A stretch of DNA of 47,660 bases. It comes from an uncultured bacterium (lineage in GTDB: Bacteria > Bacteroidota > Bacteroidia > Chitinophagales > CAIODY01). Both the position numbers and the translations under genes were made by a program. Shown piece after piece: positions 18,580 to 27,899 of this stretch. Under the pieces are notes generated by a model. That model ran no database searches and was not told the DNA's origin. It saw only the letters and a program-made list of their open reading frames with translations. Position 1 is the first letter of the stretch, and each line of letters begins with the position of its first letter. Location of the stretch: positions 1 through 47,660 of the forward strand of contig CAIODY010000042.1 of assembly GCA_903857255.1 (NCBI GenBank), given 5' to 3'.

Positions 18580-19868
18580 TGCAAAACTCATCTACACCTT
18601 ATTCAACTGTACATTTTAAAGACTTATTTTCAGCCACTATCATTGTAGCTGCATTGGGTTATTTTGTTGACATTTATGATTTGATTTTGTTTAATATTGT
18701 TCGAATTCCGAGTCTGAAATCAATGGGAATTTCGGTGATTGATTCAGCACATTATGGCGGTTGGCTCATTAATATTCAAATGTTAGGAATGTTAGTAGGC
18801 GGCATTTTCTGGGGAATTTTAGGTGATAAAAAAGGTAGGCTTTCTGTTTTGTTCGGCTCTATTCTTTTGTATTCATTGGCTAATATTGCCAACGGAATGG
18901 TTCAAAACCTGCCTCAATACATGATTCTACGCTTCATCGCTGGCTTTGGTTTAGCTGGTGAATTAGGTGCAGGCATCACATTGGTTGTAGAACAAATGAA
19001 AAAAGAACATCGTGGTTATGGCACCATGGTAGTAGCTACGATTGGTGTTTCGGGTGCAATTTTCGGCGGCTTATTTGGTTATTATTTTGGCATGAAAAAT
19101 GATGGTTGGCGAATTTGTTATTACGTGGGTGGTGCTATGGGATTGGCTTTGTTGGTGATGCGAATTGGAATTTTTGAATCAGGTATGTTTCATAAAGTAA
19201 AAGAACAAACACACATTCAACGCGGAAATATTTTCATGATTTTTTCTTCCAAAAAAAATATTTCGAAATATTTAAAATGCATTCTCATTGGTTGGCCCTG
19301 TTGGTATGTGATTGGTATTTTAGTTTTTTATTCAAAAGAAATCGGCGAAGCCTTGCATGTACATGGCGCAATTGTGCCACCATTGGCTGTGGCAGCCTCT
19401 TATGCAGGAACAACCTTCGGCGATTTTTGGTGTGGTGTAATTAGTCAAAAATTAAAAAGCCGTCGAAAAACAATTTTGATTTATTTAATCACCACAGTTA
19501 TTGCACTGATAATTTATTTTTTATCGAGCAATGTTTCAGCAAATTATTTTTACTTCCTAATTTTTGTTGTAGGCACTGGAGTTGGATACTGGGCTGTGTT
19601 TATAACAATTGCAGCCGAAAGTTTTGGCACAAATATTCGTTCAACAGTTACTACCACTGTTCCTAATTTTGTTCGTGGCTCTTTGCCAATTATGTCATTA
19701 ATTTTTGCAGGTGTAAAATTATTTTTCAATCCCGCTAATTTTTCCGCTTCACAAATTTTGATTTATGCAGCCGTCATTACTGGTGTAATTGTGATGTCAG
19801 TATCTATCTATGCTGCGTTTCAATTAGAAGAAACTTTTCATAAAGATTTGAATTACATAGAAGTTTAA
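18579..19868 (+). CDS. Major facilitator superfamily transporter
   Basis: Secondary transporter with about twelve membrane helices. The MFS loop 2-3 signature appears as GILGDKKGRLSVLFGS, followed by LRFIAGFGLAGELGAGITLV, which resembles the sugar/metabolite:proton symporter branch. The second half contains WAVFITIAAESFGTNIRSTV, a segment shared by transporters of organic acids and sugars. The substrate is not predictable. The ATG at 18579 overlaps the DedA stop by one base; an in-frame TTG at 18576 would add a single residue. About 98 bases separate it from rpoC, which has its own promoter. Confidence 0.9.
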   Translation: MQNSSTPYSTVHFKDLFSATIIVAALGYFVDIYDLILFNIVRIPSLKSMGISVIDSAHYGGWLINIQMLGMLVGGIFWGILGDKKGRLSVLFGSILLYSLANIANGMVQNLPQYMILRFIAGFGLAGELGAGITLVVEQMKKEHRGYGTMVVATIGVSGAIFGGLFGYYFGMKNDGWRICYYVGGAMGLALLVMRIGIFESGMFHKVKEQTHIQRGNIFMIFSSKKNISKYLKCILIGWPCWYVIGILVFYSKEIGEALHVHGAIVPPLAVAASYAGTTFGDFWCGVISQKLKSRRKTILIYLITTVIALIIYFLSSNVSANYFYFLIFVVGTGVGYWAVFITIAAESFGTNIRSTVTTTVPNFVRGSLPIMSLIFAGVKLFFNPANFSASQILIYAAVITGVIVMSVSIYAAFQLEETFHKDLNYIEV

Positions 19869-19930
19869 AACACAAGTTTAATATTTCTTGAAAAATTCAA
19901 TTCAAATAGTGTATTTGTTACAAAAATCAT

Positions 19931-19938
19931 TATCTTCG
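19931..19938 (+). promoter_or_regulatory. Putative -7 box of rpoC
   Basis: TATCTTCG deviates from TAnnTTTG at one position and ends 28 bases before the rpoC ATG. A TTTG at 19915-19918 is too close for a normal -33 spacing. It matters because rpoC here has no rpoB upstream to supply a transcript. Confidence 0.4.
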
Positions 19939-19966
19939 CCCACTATTTTTTTCTCCAAAACTATTT

Positions 19967-22900
19967 ATGGCAATCAAAAGAGATATCAAACCAAGAAGTA
20001 ATTTTAGTAAAATTACCATCACGCTTGCTTCTCCCGACTCGATTTTAGAAAAATCGCATGGTGAAGTTTTAAAGCCCGAAACTATTAACTACCGTACTTA
20101 CAAGCCCGAAAGAGATGGTTTGTTTTGCGAACGTATTTTCGGACCAGTAAAAGATTTTGAATGTTTTTGCGGTAAGTACAAGCGTATTCGCTACAAAGGC
20201 ATTGTGTGCGACCGTTGCGGTGTAGAAGTAACCGAAAAAAAAGTACGTAGAGAACGCATGGGACACATCAAATTGGTGGTGCCCATTGTTCATATTTGGT
20301 ACTTCAAATCATTGCCTAATAAAATTGGTTATTTGTTAGGAATTTCTTCTAAGAAATTAGAAACCATTATTTACTACGAACGATTTGTGGTAATCAATCC
20401 AGGTGTAAAAGCTAAAGACGGTGTAAATCGTTTGGATTTATTAACTGAAGAAGAATATTTAGAAATTTTAGAAAAATTACCAAAAGAGCATCAACATTTG
20501 GATGATACACATCCTGATAAATTTGTTGCTAAAATGGGTGGCGAAGCATTAGTACAGTTATTGGGCAACATGAACTTGGATGATTTGAGTGCTGAATTGC
20601 GTCATCAAGCTGCTAACGAAACTTCACAACAACGTAAAGCAGAAGCTTTAAAAAGATTAAGCGTAGTGGAAGCATTCCGCGATGCTAATTTACGTTATGA
20701 AAATAATCCAGCTTGGATGTGTGTGGAATACTTACCAGTAGTACCGCCTGAATTGCGTCCGTTGGTACCATTAGATGGTGGTCGTTTTGCATCATCTGAT
20801 TTGAACGATTTATATCGCCGTGTAATTATTCGTAACAATCGTTTGAAGCGATTAATCGAAATCAAAGCGCCTGATGTAATCTTACGTAATGAAAAACGTA
20901 TGTTGCAAGAAGCAATTGATTCATTATTTGATAATAGCCGTAAATCAAACGCTGTAAAAGCCGAAGGCGGTCGTGCATTAAAATCATTGAGTGATGTATT
21001 GAAAGGTAAACAAGGTCGTTTCCGTCAGAACTTATTAGGTAAACGGGTTGACTACTCTGGTCGTTCAGTTATCGTTGTAGGACCTGAATTGAAATTGCAC
21101 GAATGTGGTTTACCAAAAGATATGGCTGCTGAATTGTTCAAGCCATTTATCATTCGTAAATTGTTAGAACGCGGTGTGGTTAAAACTGTTAAATCTGCTA
21201 AAAAATTAGTGGATAGAAAAGAAGCGGTGGTTTGGGATATTTTAGAAAATATTTTGAAAGGACATCCAATATTATTGAATCGTGCGCCAACCTTGCATAG
21301 ATTATCTATTCAATCTTTCCAACCTCGATTAGTAGAAGGTAAAGCAATTCGTTTGCATCCATTGGTTTGTACAGCATTCAATGCGGATTTTGACGGTGAC
21401 CAAATGGCGGTTCATGTGCCTTTGAGTAATGCCGCAATTTTAGAAGCACAATTATTAATGTTGGGTTCACACAATATTTTGAATCCTCAAAATGGTTCGC
21501 CTATTACATTGCCTTCACAGGACATGGTGTTGGGATTGTATTACATTACTAAAGGAAGAAAATCGACACCCGAATTAAAAGTGAAAGGCGAAGGTCGTTC
21601 TTTCTATAGTGCTGAAGAAGTTATCATTGCTAACAACGAAGGACAAGCCGATTTGCATGCTTGGATAAAAGTGAAAGCAATGATAATGGAAGAAGGCAAA
21701 TTGGTGAATAAATTAATCGAAACTACGGTTGGTCGTGTTATTTTTAATCAACACGTTCCTGCGGAGAATGGTTATGTAAATGCTTTGTTAACCAAGAAAT
21801 CATTACGTGATATTATCGGTGGAATTATTAAAGCTACTGATATTCCACGTACCGCAAAATTCTTGGATGATATTAAAGAATTAGGATTCCGCATGGCATT
21901 CAAAGGCGGCTTATCTTTTAATATTGAAGATATTAAAGTACCAACTATCAAAACTACTTTGATTAAAAAAGCACAAGATGAAGTAGATGATGTTTGGGGC
22001 AATTACAACATGGGTTTAATTACCAACAATGAAAGATATAATCAGGTAATTGATATTTGGAGTCGTGTGAATATGCAATTGACAGAAACTTTGATTAAAG
22101 AATTGTCAAGCGATAAACAAGGTTTCAATTCGGTGTATATGATGTTGGATTCAGGTGCTCGTGGTAGCAAAGAACAAATTCGTCAGTTAGGTGGTATTCG
22201 TGGATTGATGCAAAAACCTCGTAAATCAGGTTCAACTGGTGGTGAGGTAATTGAAAATCCAATCTTGAAAAATTTGAAAGAAGGTTTGAGTGTATTGGAA
22301 TACTTTATCTCTACACATGGTGCTCGTAAAGGTTTAGCGGATACAGCGTTGAAAACAGCGGATGCAGGTTACTTAACTCGTCGTTTGGTTGACGTTGCAC
22401 AAGATGTGGTAATTAAAGAGGTCGATTGCGGAACATTAAGAGGTATTTATACAACAGCGTTAAAAGAAAATGAAGACATCGTTGAACCATTATATGACCG
22501 TATTGTAGGTCGTACAAGTTTGCATGATGTTTTACACCCTCAAACAGGTGCTGTATTAGCCAATGCTGGTGAAGAAATAACAGATATCATCGGTAAGAAT
22601 ATTGACAATAGCGGAATTGATGGAATTGAAATTCGTTCGGTATTAACTTGCGAAGCAAAACAGGGTTGTTGCGCTGCTTGTTACGGACGTAATTTGGCTA
22701 CAGGTAGAATGGCTGAAAGAGGTGATGCTGTTGGTATTATCGCTGCACAATCAATTGGTGAACCTGGCACACAGTTAACATTGCGTACCTTCCACCAAGG
22801 TGGTGCCGCAGGTAACTTGGCAAATGAAAGTCAAATGTTGGCTAAATTTGATGGTGTTATTTCATTTGACAGTATCCGTACTGTAAACCATGTTAACGAA

Positions 22901-24268
22901 GAAGGCGACAAACAAACAATTGCTATCAGCCGAAGCGGTGAAGTAAGAATAGTTGAAAAAGGAACTGAGAAGGTCTTGATTAATACTATTGTTCCTTATG
23001 GTTCTATCTTGAGTGTGAAAGAAGGAGCATCGGTGAAAAAAGGTGATTTGCTTTGCAAATGGGACCCATACAATGCTGTTATTATTTCTGAATACACTGG
23101 TAAAATCAAATTTGAAGGTATTATTGAAGGCATTACTTTCCGTGAGGAAATGGACGAACAAACTGGTCGTGCAGAAAAAGTAATTATTGAAACTCGAGAT
23201 AAAACTAAAATCCCTACCATTGTTATCAATGCAAAAGGACACGATGCTAAAAACTATAACATTCCTGTAGGTGCACACATTGCTGTTGAAGATGGCGATG
23301 AATGTAAAGCTGGGCAGGTAATCGTTAAAATTCCAAGAACTTTAGGTAAGACTAAAGATATCACAGGTGGTTTACCACGTGTAACTGAATTGTTTGAGGC
23401 TCGTAATCCAAGTAATCCAGCTGTTGTTTCTGAAATTGATGGTGTGGTTACATTGGGTGGAGTGAAACGTGGTAACCGTGAAATCAGCATCGAATCAAAA
23501 GATGGTGAAGTGAAGAAATACATGGTTGCTTTAACAAAACATATCTTGGTGCAAGATGGTGATTTTGTGAAAGCTTGTACACCATTATCTGATGGTTCAA
23601 TTACACCTGATGACATCCTTTCTATTCAAGGACCTTATGCTGTTCAATCTTACATTGTAAATGAAATTCAAGAAGTATATCGCTTGCAAGGTGTAAAAAT
23701 CAATGACAAACACATTGAGGTGATATGCCGTCAAATGATGCGTAAAGTAATCATTGAAGATGCAGGTCATACAACCTTCTTAGAAGGTGAAGCAGTGGAT
23801 AGATTAGAGTTTATTGAAGAGAACGATAAGTTGATGGAAATGAAAGTGGTTACACATGCAGGTGATAGCAAAAACTTGAAACCTGGTCAATTGTGCCACG
23901 TTCGTCAAATCCGCGACGAAAACTCTTCATTGAAACGTAATGATAAAACTTTGGTACAATATGAAGATGCAGTTTCTGCAACATCATCTCCATTGTTATT
24001 AGGTATTACTCGTGCATCATTAGGAACAAGAAGCTGGATTTCTGCTGCATCATTCCAAGAAACAACCAAAGTATTAAGCACGGCATCAATTGCTGCTAAA
24101 ACTGATTACATGGTTGGCTTGAAAGAAAATGTAATTGTAGGACATTTAATTCCAGCTGGTACAGGTTTACGTGAATACGAAAACATTGTAGTAGGTTCAC
24201 AAGAAGAATACGATAAATTAATGGCTACAAAGAAAGATGTGTTTGTAGCACCAGTAGAGCAAGATTAA
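19967..24268 (+). CDS. rpoC: DNA-directed RNA polymerase subunit beta'
   Basis: Catalytic core subunit of RNA polymerase. The N-terminal zinc-binding region has [20 protein letters not shown] near residues 66-85. The switch and lid region is followed by the active-site NADFDGD at residues 472-478, whose three aspartates hold the catalytic magnesium. The bridge-helix and trigger-loop region is near [18 protein letters not shown], and the second zinc site is [16 protein letters not shown]. At 1433 aa it is full length for Bacteroidota and has no internal break. The gene normally follows rpoB in a ribosomal-protein operon, but here it follows an MFS transporter, with its own putative promoter and a strong terminator. 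Confidence 0.98.
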   Translation: MAIKRDIKPRSNFSKITITLASPDSILEKSHGEVLKPETINYRTYKPERDGLFCERIFGPVKDFECFCGKYKRIRYKGIVCDRCGVEVTEKKVRRERMGHIKLVVPIVHIWYFKSLPNKIGYLLGISSKKLETIIYYERFVVINPGVKAKDGVNRLDLLTEEEYLEILEKLPKEHQHLDDTHPDKFVAKMGGEALVQLLGNMNLDDLSAELRHQAANETSQQRKAEALKRLSVVEAFRDANLRYENNPAWMCVEYLPVVPPELRPLVPLDGGRFASSDLNDLYRRVIIRNNRLKRLIEIKAPDVILRNEKRMLQEAIDSLFDNSRKSNAVKAEGGRALKSLSDVLKGKQGRFRQNLLGKRVDYSGRSVIVVGPELKLHECGLPKDMAAELFKPFIIRKLLERGVVKTVKSAKKLVDRKEAVVWDILENILKGHPILLNRAPTLHRLSIQSFQPRLVEGKAIRLHPLVCTAFNADFDGDQMAVHVPLSNAAILEAQLLMLGSHNILNPQNGSPITLPSQDMVLGLYYITKGRKSTPELKVKGEGRSFYSAEEVIIANNEGQADLHAWIKVKAMIMEEGKLVNKLIETTVGRVIFNQHVPAENGYVNALLTKKSLRDIIGGIIKATDIPRTAKFLDDIKELGFRMAFKGGLSFNIEDIKVPTIKTTLIKKAQDEVDDVWGNYNMGLITNNERYNQVIDIWSRVNMQLTETLIKELSSDKQGFNSVYMMLDSGARGSKEQIRQLGGIRGLMQKPRKSGSTGGEVIENPILKNLKEGLSVLEYFISTHGARKGLADTALKTADAGYLTRRLVDVAQDVVIKEVDCGTLRGIYTTALKENEDIVEPLYDRIVGRTSLHDVLHPQTGAVLANAGEEITDIIGKNIDNSGIDGIEIRSVLTCEAKQGCCAACYGRNLATGRMAERGDAVGIIAAQSIGEPGTQLTLRTFHQGGAAGNLANESQMLAKFDGVISFDSIRTVNHVNEEGDKQTIAISRSGEVRIVEKGTEKVLINTIVPYGSILSVKEGASVKKGDLLCKWDPYNAVIISEYTGKIKFEGIIEGITFREEMDEQTGRAEKVIIETRDKTKIPTIVINAKGHDAKNYNIPVGAHIAVEDGDECKAGQVIVKIPRTLGKTKDITGGLPRVTELFEARNPSNPAVVSEIDGVVTLGGVKRGNREISIESKDGEVKKYMVALTKHILVQDGDFVKACTPLSDGSITPDDILSIQGPYAVQSYIVNEIQEVYRLQGVKINDKHIEVICRQMMRKVIIEDAGHTTFLEGEAVDRLEFIEENDKLMEMKVVTHAGDSKNLKPGQLCHVRQIRDENSSLKRNDKTLVQYEDAVSATSSPLLLGITRASLGTRSWISAASFQETTKVLSTASIAAKTDYMVGLKENVIVGHLIPAGTGLREYENIVVGSQEEYDKLMATKKDVFVAPVEQD

Positions 24269-24291
24269 TTTTCTCTATCCGATATAAATTA

Positions 24292-24335
24292 AAAACGGGC
24301 AATCAATTATGAAGTTGATTGCCCGTTTTATTTTT
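24292..24335. terminator. Intrinsic terminator after rpoC, probably bidirectional
   Basis: Perfect 15-bp arms at 24292-24306 and 24315-24329 around an 8-base loop, followed by ATTTTTT. The A-run before the left arm provides U residues for the opposite strand, so it can also end mqnD transcription. Confidence 0.9.
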
Positions 24336-24368
24336 TGTGTAGCTCTAAACTAAAAAGCTATTTTGCAA

Positions 24369-25148
24369 CTAATGGTTGAAATAGCTTTTCATTTTTTCTA
24401 TAGCTTGCCAACCTGCTTCACCTAAATCAACGGTGAATTCATTCACATACAAATCAATGTGCTGACGCATTACATCAGGGTGCATAGTTTGTGAATGGCT
24501 TTTCACAAAATCACTTATCGCTGGTTTTCGATTATTCGCCCATTCAATACTTTGGCGTAAAAGTGCTTCAATTTCTTTTTTCATTTCGCTGCCAAATTTT
24601 TTATGAATCACAATTCCACCCAAAGGAATAGCGCATCGTGTTTCATTTTCCCACCATTCGCCCATGTCCATCAATTTCACTAATCCTTTTTGCTGATAAG
24701 TAAATCGGTTTTCATGAATGATTAATCCTGCATCAACATCGCTATTTACAACAGCATTTTCGATGGCAGAAAAAATCATTTCTTGCTTGTTTTTTAAATT
24801 GGGAAAACGAGCACTCAATAAAAAATTTGCAGTGGTATATTTCCCTGGAATAGCAATTCTTAAATTTCCAATTTCATCTACATTGAATTTTTTTTTTGCA
24901 ATCAACAAAGGTCCACAACCTTTGCCCAAGGCTGAACCACTGTTGAGCAAATCGTATTTATCTTGCAAATAAAGCCAAGTGTGAAAACTCAATTTAGTAA
25001 TATCCAATTCTTCCTGAAATGCTTTTTTGTTCAATTCTTCTACATCCGCAATGTATGGCTCAAATTGAAATTGTTGTTGAAAATCTTTTTGCAATAATCG
25101 CTCAAAAATGAAAGTATCGTTGGGGCAAGGGCTAAAACCAAGTGTCAT
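24369..25148 (-). CDS. mqnD: 1,4-dihydroxy-6-naphthoate synthase-type protein (MqnD)
   Basis: Enzyme of the futalosine route to menaquinone, which converts cyclic dehypoxanthine futalosine to 1,4-dihydroxy-6-naphthoate. It has a periplasmic-binding-protein-like fold. The signature opening LGFSPCPNDTFIFERLL is clear, followed by DVEELNKKAFQEELDITKLSFHTW (read in parts), GKGCGPLLIAKK, the AIPGKYTTANFLL loop and VDAGLIIHENRFTY. At 259 aa it is slightly short but ends normally. No other mqn gene is nearby. It is downstream of rpmE on the same strand but separated by a terminator, so it is probably transcribed on its own. Confidence 0.92.
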   Translation of the reverse strand: MTLGFSPCPNDTFIFERLLQKDFQQQFQFEPYIADVEELNKKAFQEELDITKLSFHTWLYLQDKYDLLNSGSALGKGCGPLLIAKKKFNVDEIGNLRIAIPGKYTTANFLLSARFPNLKNKQEMIFSAIENAVVNSDVDAGLIIHENRFTYQQKGLVKLMDMGEWWENETRCAIPLGGIVIHKKFGSEMKKEIEALLRQSIEWANNRKPAISDFVKSHSQTMHPDVMRQHIDLYVNEFTVDLGEAGWQAIEKMKSYFNH

Positions 25149-25195
25149 AAATATATTTTGAAATAATCAACAAATAAAACCCGATTGAGTTTTTG

Positions 25196-25232
25196 GAAAT
25201 AAAAAACCGCTTCAAATTTCTTTAAAGCGGTT
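25196..25232 (-). terminator. Intrinsic terminator of rpmE
   Basis: Arms 25203-25211 and 25224-25232 pair perfectly over 9 bp. Read on the minus strand, the hairpin is followed by a T-rich run (TTTTTTATTT overlapping the arm end). It lies 25 bases after the rpmE stop. Confidence 0.8.
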
Positions 25233-25257
25233 TCAAAATAATAATTAAAGCAAAAAA

Positions 25258-25512
25258 TTATTCTGCTTTTTTTGCGTATTTCTTTTTGAATTTATCAATA
25301 CGACCTGCTGTATCAATAAACTTCATTTTACCAGTGAAGTAGGGATGACTGGTGTGTGAAATTTCCAATTTCACCAACGGGTATTCGTTGCCGTCTTCCC
25401 ATTTGATAGTTTCTTTTGTGTTAGCGCATGAAGCACTTAAAAATGTGTAGTCGTTACTCATATCTTTGAATACAACTTTTCTATAACTGCTTGGATGGAT
25501 ATTTTCTTTCAT
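25258..25512 (-). CDS. rpmE2: 50S ribosomal protein L31 type B
   Basis: Large-subunit protein that bridges the subunits. The opening [19 protein letters not shown] and the segment [19 protein letters not shown] are typical of L31. It lacks the four-cysteine zinc site of type A, with only C29, so it is the zinc-free type B, which supports use when zinc is scarce. At 84 aa it has the expected length. It has a consensus promoter and an intrinsic terminator of its own and is therefore a single-gene unit. Whether a second, zinc-binding L31 exists elsewhere cannot be seen here. Confidence 0.96.
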   Translation of the reverse strand: MKENIHPSSYRKVVFKDMSNDYTFLSASCANTKETIKWEDGNEYPLVKLEISHTSHPYFTGKMKFIDTAGRIDKFKKKYAKKAE

Positions 25513-25541
25513 GATGATTAAAATTCTTTTTTTTCGGACTG

Positions 25542-25572
25542 CAAAGGTAAACCATTTTTTCGAATTTCCAAA
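25542..25572 (-). promoter_or_regulatory. Promoter of rpmE2
   Basis: On the minus strand TTTG (25569-25572) and TACCTTTG (25542-25549) are 19 bases apart, an exact consensus layout. The -7 box ends 29 bases before the ATG, leaving a leader of about 25 bases. Confidence 0.75.
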
Positions 25573-25649
25573 TCAAATTCAATCTACATCTTTAATAAGT
25601 TTTATTGTTATCAGTTTCAATAAGGTTATCTTTTCAAAAATAAAAAATT

Positions 25650-26120
25650 ATGGAATGGCATAAATTTAATGGCGAACCTTTAAACGAAGATTTATTAGAA
25701 GCTGTAAAAAAAGTTTTGAAACGTGAATCGGAGATGGGTTACAAGCTCAAAGTGTGCATTGGTACTGATTCGCAAGTAAGAGGTAACGGAACTGATTTTG
25801 CAACAGTGATTGTTTTTTTACGTGAAAAACGTGGTGGATTTATGTTCATCAATAATGAAAAATCGTTTCAACCATTTACTTTGAAAGAGCGGATGTTGGC
25901 TGAAGTAAGCAAATCTATTCAAGTGGCGTATTCGCTTTGTCCCGTTTTGGATGAATTCAAAGTGGAAATGGAAGTACATGCCGATATTAATACCAATCCA
26001 AATTTTAATAGCAATACTGCATTGAAAGAAGCAATGGGCTATATTATGGGTATGGGTTTTATCTTCAAAGCCAAGCCCGAAGCCTTTGCCAGCAGTTGTT
26101 GTGCTGATAAAGTGGTTTGA
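25650..26120 (+). CDS. YkuK-like RNase H-fold protein (DUF458)
   Basis: Small protein of the YkuK family, related to RNase H-like nucleases; its in vivo role is not established. Visible features are KVCIGTDSQVRGNGTDFATV, with an acidic residue on the first strand, and VEMEVHADINTNPNFNSN, a second conserved acidic segment, followed by EAMGYIMGMGFIFKAKPEA and a final SSCCADKVV. At 156 aa it is full length. The acidic residues are placed as expected for a metal-dependent fold, but catalysis is inference. It diverges from rpmE. Confidence 0.82.
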   Translation: MEWHKFNGEPLNEDLLEAVKKVLKRESEMGYKLKVCIGTDSQVRGNGTDFATVIVFLREKRGGFMFINNEKSFQPFTLKERMLAEVSKSIQVAYSLCPVLDEFKVEMEVHADINTNPNFNSNTALKEAMGYIMGMGFIFKAKPEAFASSCCADKVV

Positions 26121-26185
26121 TTGCAATTTAGTATTTTGAACAGAGATGCTAACAAAAATTAATTGAACTGAAAAATGACGTTTAA

Positions 26186-26323
26186 AACTCGGGTATCAAC
26201 CGAAATGATTTCGGTAGCAACAGCCGCCGCATCGGTACGTACCAACAGCTCAACGGCGGCAGCCCAAAGTGGGTGTACTTATTAAAAGAGATGGCAAAAG
26301 ATTGGAGTGGTTGGTTGAAGTGA
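26186..26323 (+). pseudogene. GC-rich coding remnant without a start
   Basis: An open stretch of 45 codons ends at a TGA at 26321-26323. An in-frame TAA (26183-26185) lies just before it and there is no start codon. The peptide looks protein-like, with NDFGSNSRRIGTYQQLNGGS and then PKWVYLLKEMAKDWSGWLK. Its codons end mostly in C or G (AGC, CGC, CTC, GGC, CAG), unlike all neighbours, which favour A/T. It also holds strong inverted repeats: a 17-base perfect palindrome at 26199-26215 and GCCGCCG/CGGCGGC arms at 26223-26229 and 26254-26260. I read it as a fragment of a foreign gene; I do not recognise the family. Confidence 0.4.
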
Positions 26324-26346
26324 TTCAACTGTTTCATCAATAACAA

Positions 26347-27303
26347 TTAACAATTGCTCGATTGTTTGTCTTTAATTATTTTATCGGTTACGAATATAGG
26401 TCGTTGCTTCACTTGGTCATAAATCCGCAATACATATTCGCCAATCACACCCAATGAAAGCAATTGTACACCACAAAATAAAGTGATTAAAAACACCGTC
26501 ATGGTGAAACCCGGTATCATCACTTCGGGCTCAAATATTTTTTTGTAAACCGTATCTCCCAAATAAATGATGGCAAATATTACAGTGATTAAACCCAATC
26601 GGGTTATGAATTTGATAGGAAATTCACTAAAATTAAAAATGCCGCTGTAAGCCAATCGCCACAACATTTTGAATGAATATTTGCTTTCACCTGCTTCTCG
26701 TTCGCTGCGCTCATATTCATAACCTACTTGCTTAAAACCTACCCAACTACGCATCCCTCTGATATAGCGGTTGCGTTCGGGCATGGCATTGATATGGTCT
26801 AACACACGGCGGCTCATCATGCAAAAATCACCACTATCCAACGGAATATTGATGGAAGAAATATTACGCATGATGCGGTAATAAGTCCAATAGAGCAATC
26901 GTTTGATAACCCCTTCTTTTCTTTTTTTACGGATGGCATACACCACATCATTCCCTTGTTGAATCAAGTTGTAAAATTCATTGACTAATTCAGGAGGGTC
27001 TTGCAAATCACCATCCAATACCATTACTGCTTTAGTAGCTCGGCAATGAAACATACCAGCCGAAAGGGCATATTGATGTCCGTGATTCCTGCTCAAAAAC
27101 ACACATTGAAAGCGTTTGTCAGCCAATGCCAACTCTTCCATCAATTGGGGCGTAGCATCTTTACTGCCATCATTGATGAGCACCACTTCGGTCTTTACTT
27201 TAAAGCTATCCAACACACTTTTCAGTCGGCTGATTAATGTGGGGAAAGTTTCTTGTTCGTTGTATAACGGAATCAGTAAGGAAACTTCAAAATCGTTGTG
27301 CAT
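26347..27303 (-). CDS. Family 2 glycosyltransferase, polyprenyl-phosphate sugar type (DPM1/ArnC-like)
   Basis: Membrane-anchored GT2 that should transfer a sugar from a nucleotide donor to undecaprenyl phosphate. The GT-A domain has VSLLIPLYNEQETFPTLI, VVLINDGSKDATPQL, LSRNHGHQYALSAGM and the metal-binding MVLDGDLQDPPEL. SGDFCMMSRRV and YERSEREAGESKYSFKMLW are typical of the ArnC/DPM1 branch. Two C-terminal membrane helices follow (about residues 238-255 and 268-292). The broken membrane gene that diverges from it has the look of a GT-C enzyme, a usual partner that uses such lipid-linked sugars. The sugar is unknown. Confidence 0.93.
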   Translation of the reverse strand: MHNDFEVSLLIPLYNEQETFPTLISRLKSVLDSFKVKTEVVLINDGSKDATPQLMEELALADKRFQCVFLSRNHGHQYALSAGMFHCRATKAVMVLDGDLQDPPELVNEFYNLIQQGNDVVYAIRKKRKEGVIKRLLYWTYYRIMRNISSINIPLDSGDFCMMSRRVLDHINAMPERNRYIRGMRSWVGFKQVGYEYERSEREAGESKYSFKMLWRLAYSGIFNFSEFPIKFITRLGLITVIFAIIYLGDTVYKKIFEPEVMIPGFTMTVFLITLFCGVQLLSLGVIGEYVLRIYDQVKQRPIFVTDKIIKDKQSSNC

Positions 27304-27358
27304 TTTCTTTTTGTGATTTTCTTCTAATGGTCAAATATATCCATTTATTTTGGGGCAG

Positions 27359-27854
27359 ATGAAAATTAAAAAAGAGTTTTTTAGAAACCATTGGGTTACT
27401 GTTACTCACAACGTTGGTGGTGCATGGCTTACTGCTCATCAACAATATCGTTTCGTGGGATAGTTTGATGATGAAGAATGCTCAAGATTTCGGCTCATAC
27501 ACTGCATTCAAATTGGCAATCTTTAATACAAGCAGAAGGATTGTATTGTTCTTTTGGGTTGTATTTTTAAAACTCCCTCATCCTTTTTTACTGATAAAAT
27601 TCTTCACTTTCTTTTTACTAATTAATCTATCCTTTTTAGTTTATAAAGTCAGCAGTTTCTTCTTTGAAAAAAATGATGGCATTAGTTTGCTCCTTGCAAT
27701 TTTTAGTCAGAGCATTCCATGTTTTTTCATGTATCACGACCCCATTAGCTCTATCTATACACTTCGCCGAGATTCGTGCCCCCACGAAGCTCTTTGTTTT
27801 ATTTCAACAAAACCAAAAACAACAGCGAATAAAAAATGCGATTGGAAGAATTGA
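27359..27854 (+). pseudogene. Broken polytopic membrane protein gene, GT-C-like N-terminus
   Basis: The ATG at 27359 starts MKIKKEFF, and a shift of one base in the six-T run at about 27377 then leads into a second frame. That frame continues as ETIGLLLLTTLVVHGLLLI and reads through about three hydrophobic segments. From about 27760 the peptide turns hydrophilic and unlike a membrane protein (RRDSCPHEALCF), then stops at 27854. The outward loop NNIVSWDSLMMKNAQDFG after the first helix resembles a GT-C layout. So the gene has lost its frame and most of its 3' part. It diverges from the GT2 at 26347-27303, a logical donor-making partner. The remaining gap to 27899 has no other gene. Confidence 0.5.
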
Positions 27855-27899
27855 ATTTTTTTTTAGTCAAAGCTCAATTAAAACATTTTCTTTGTCTTC

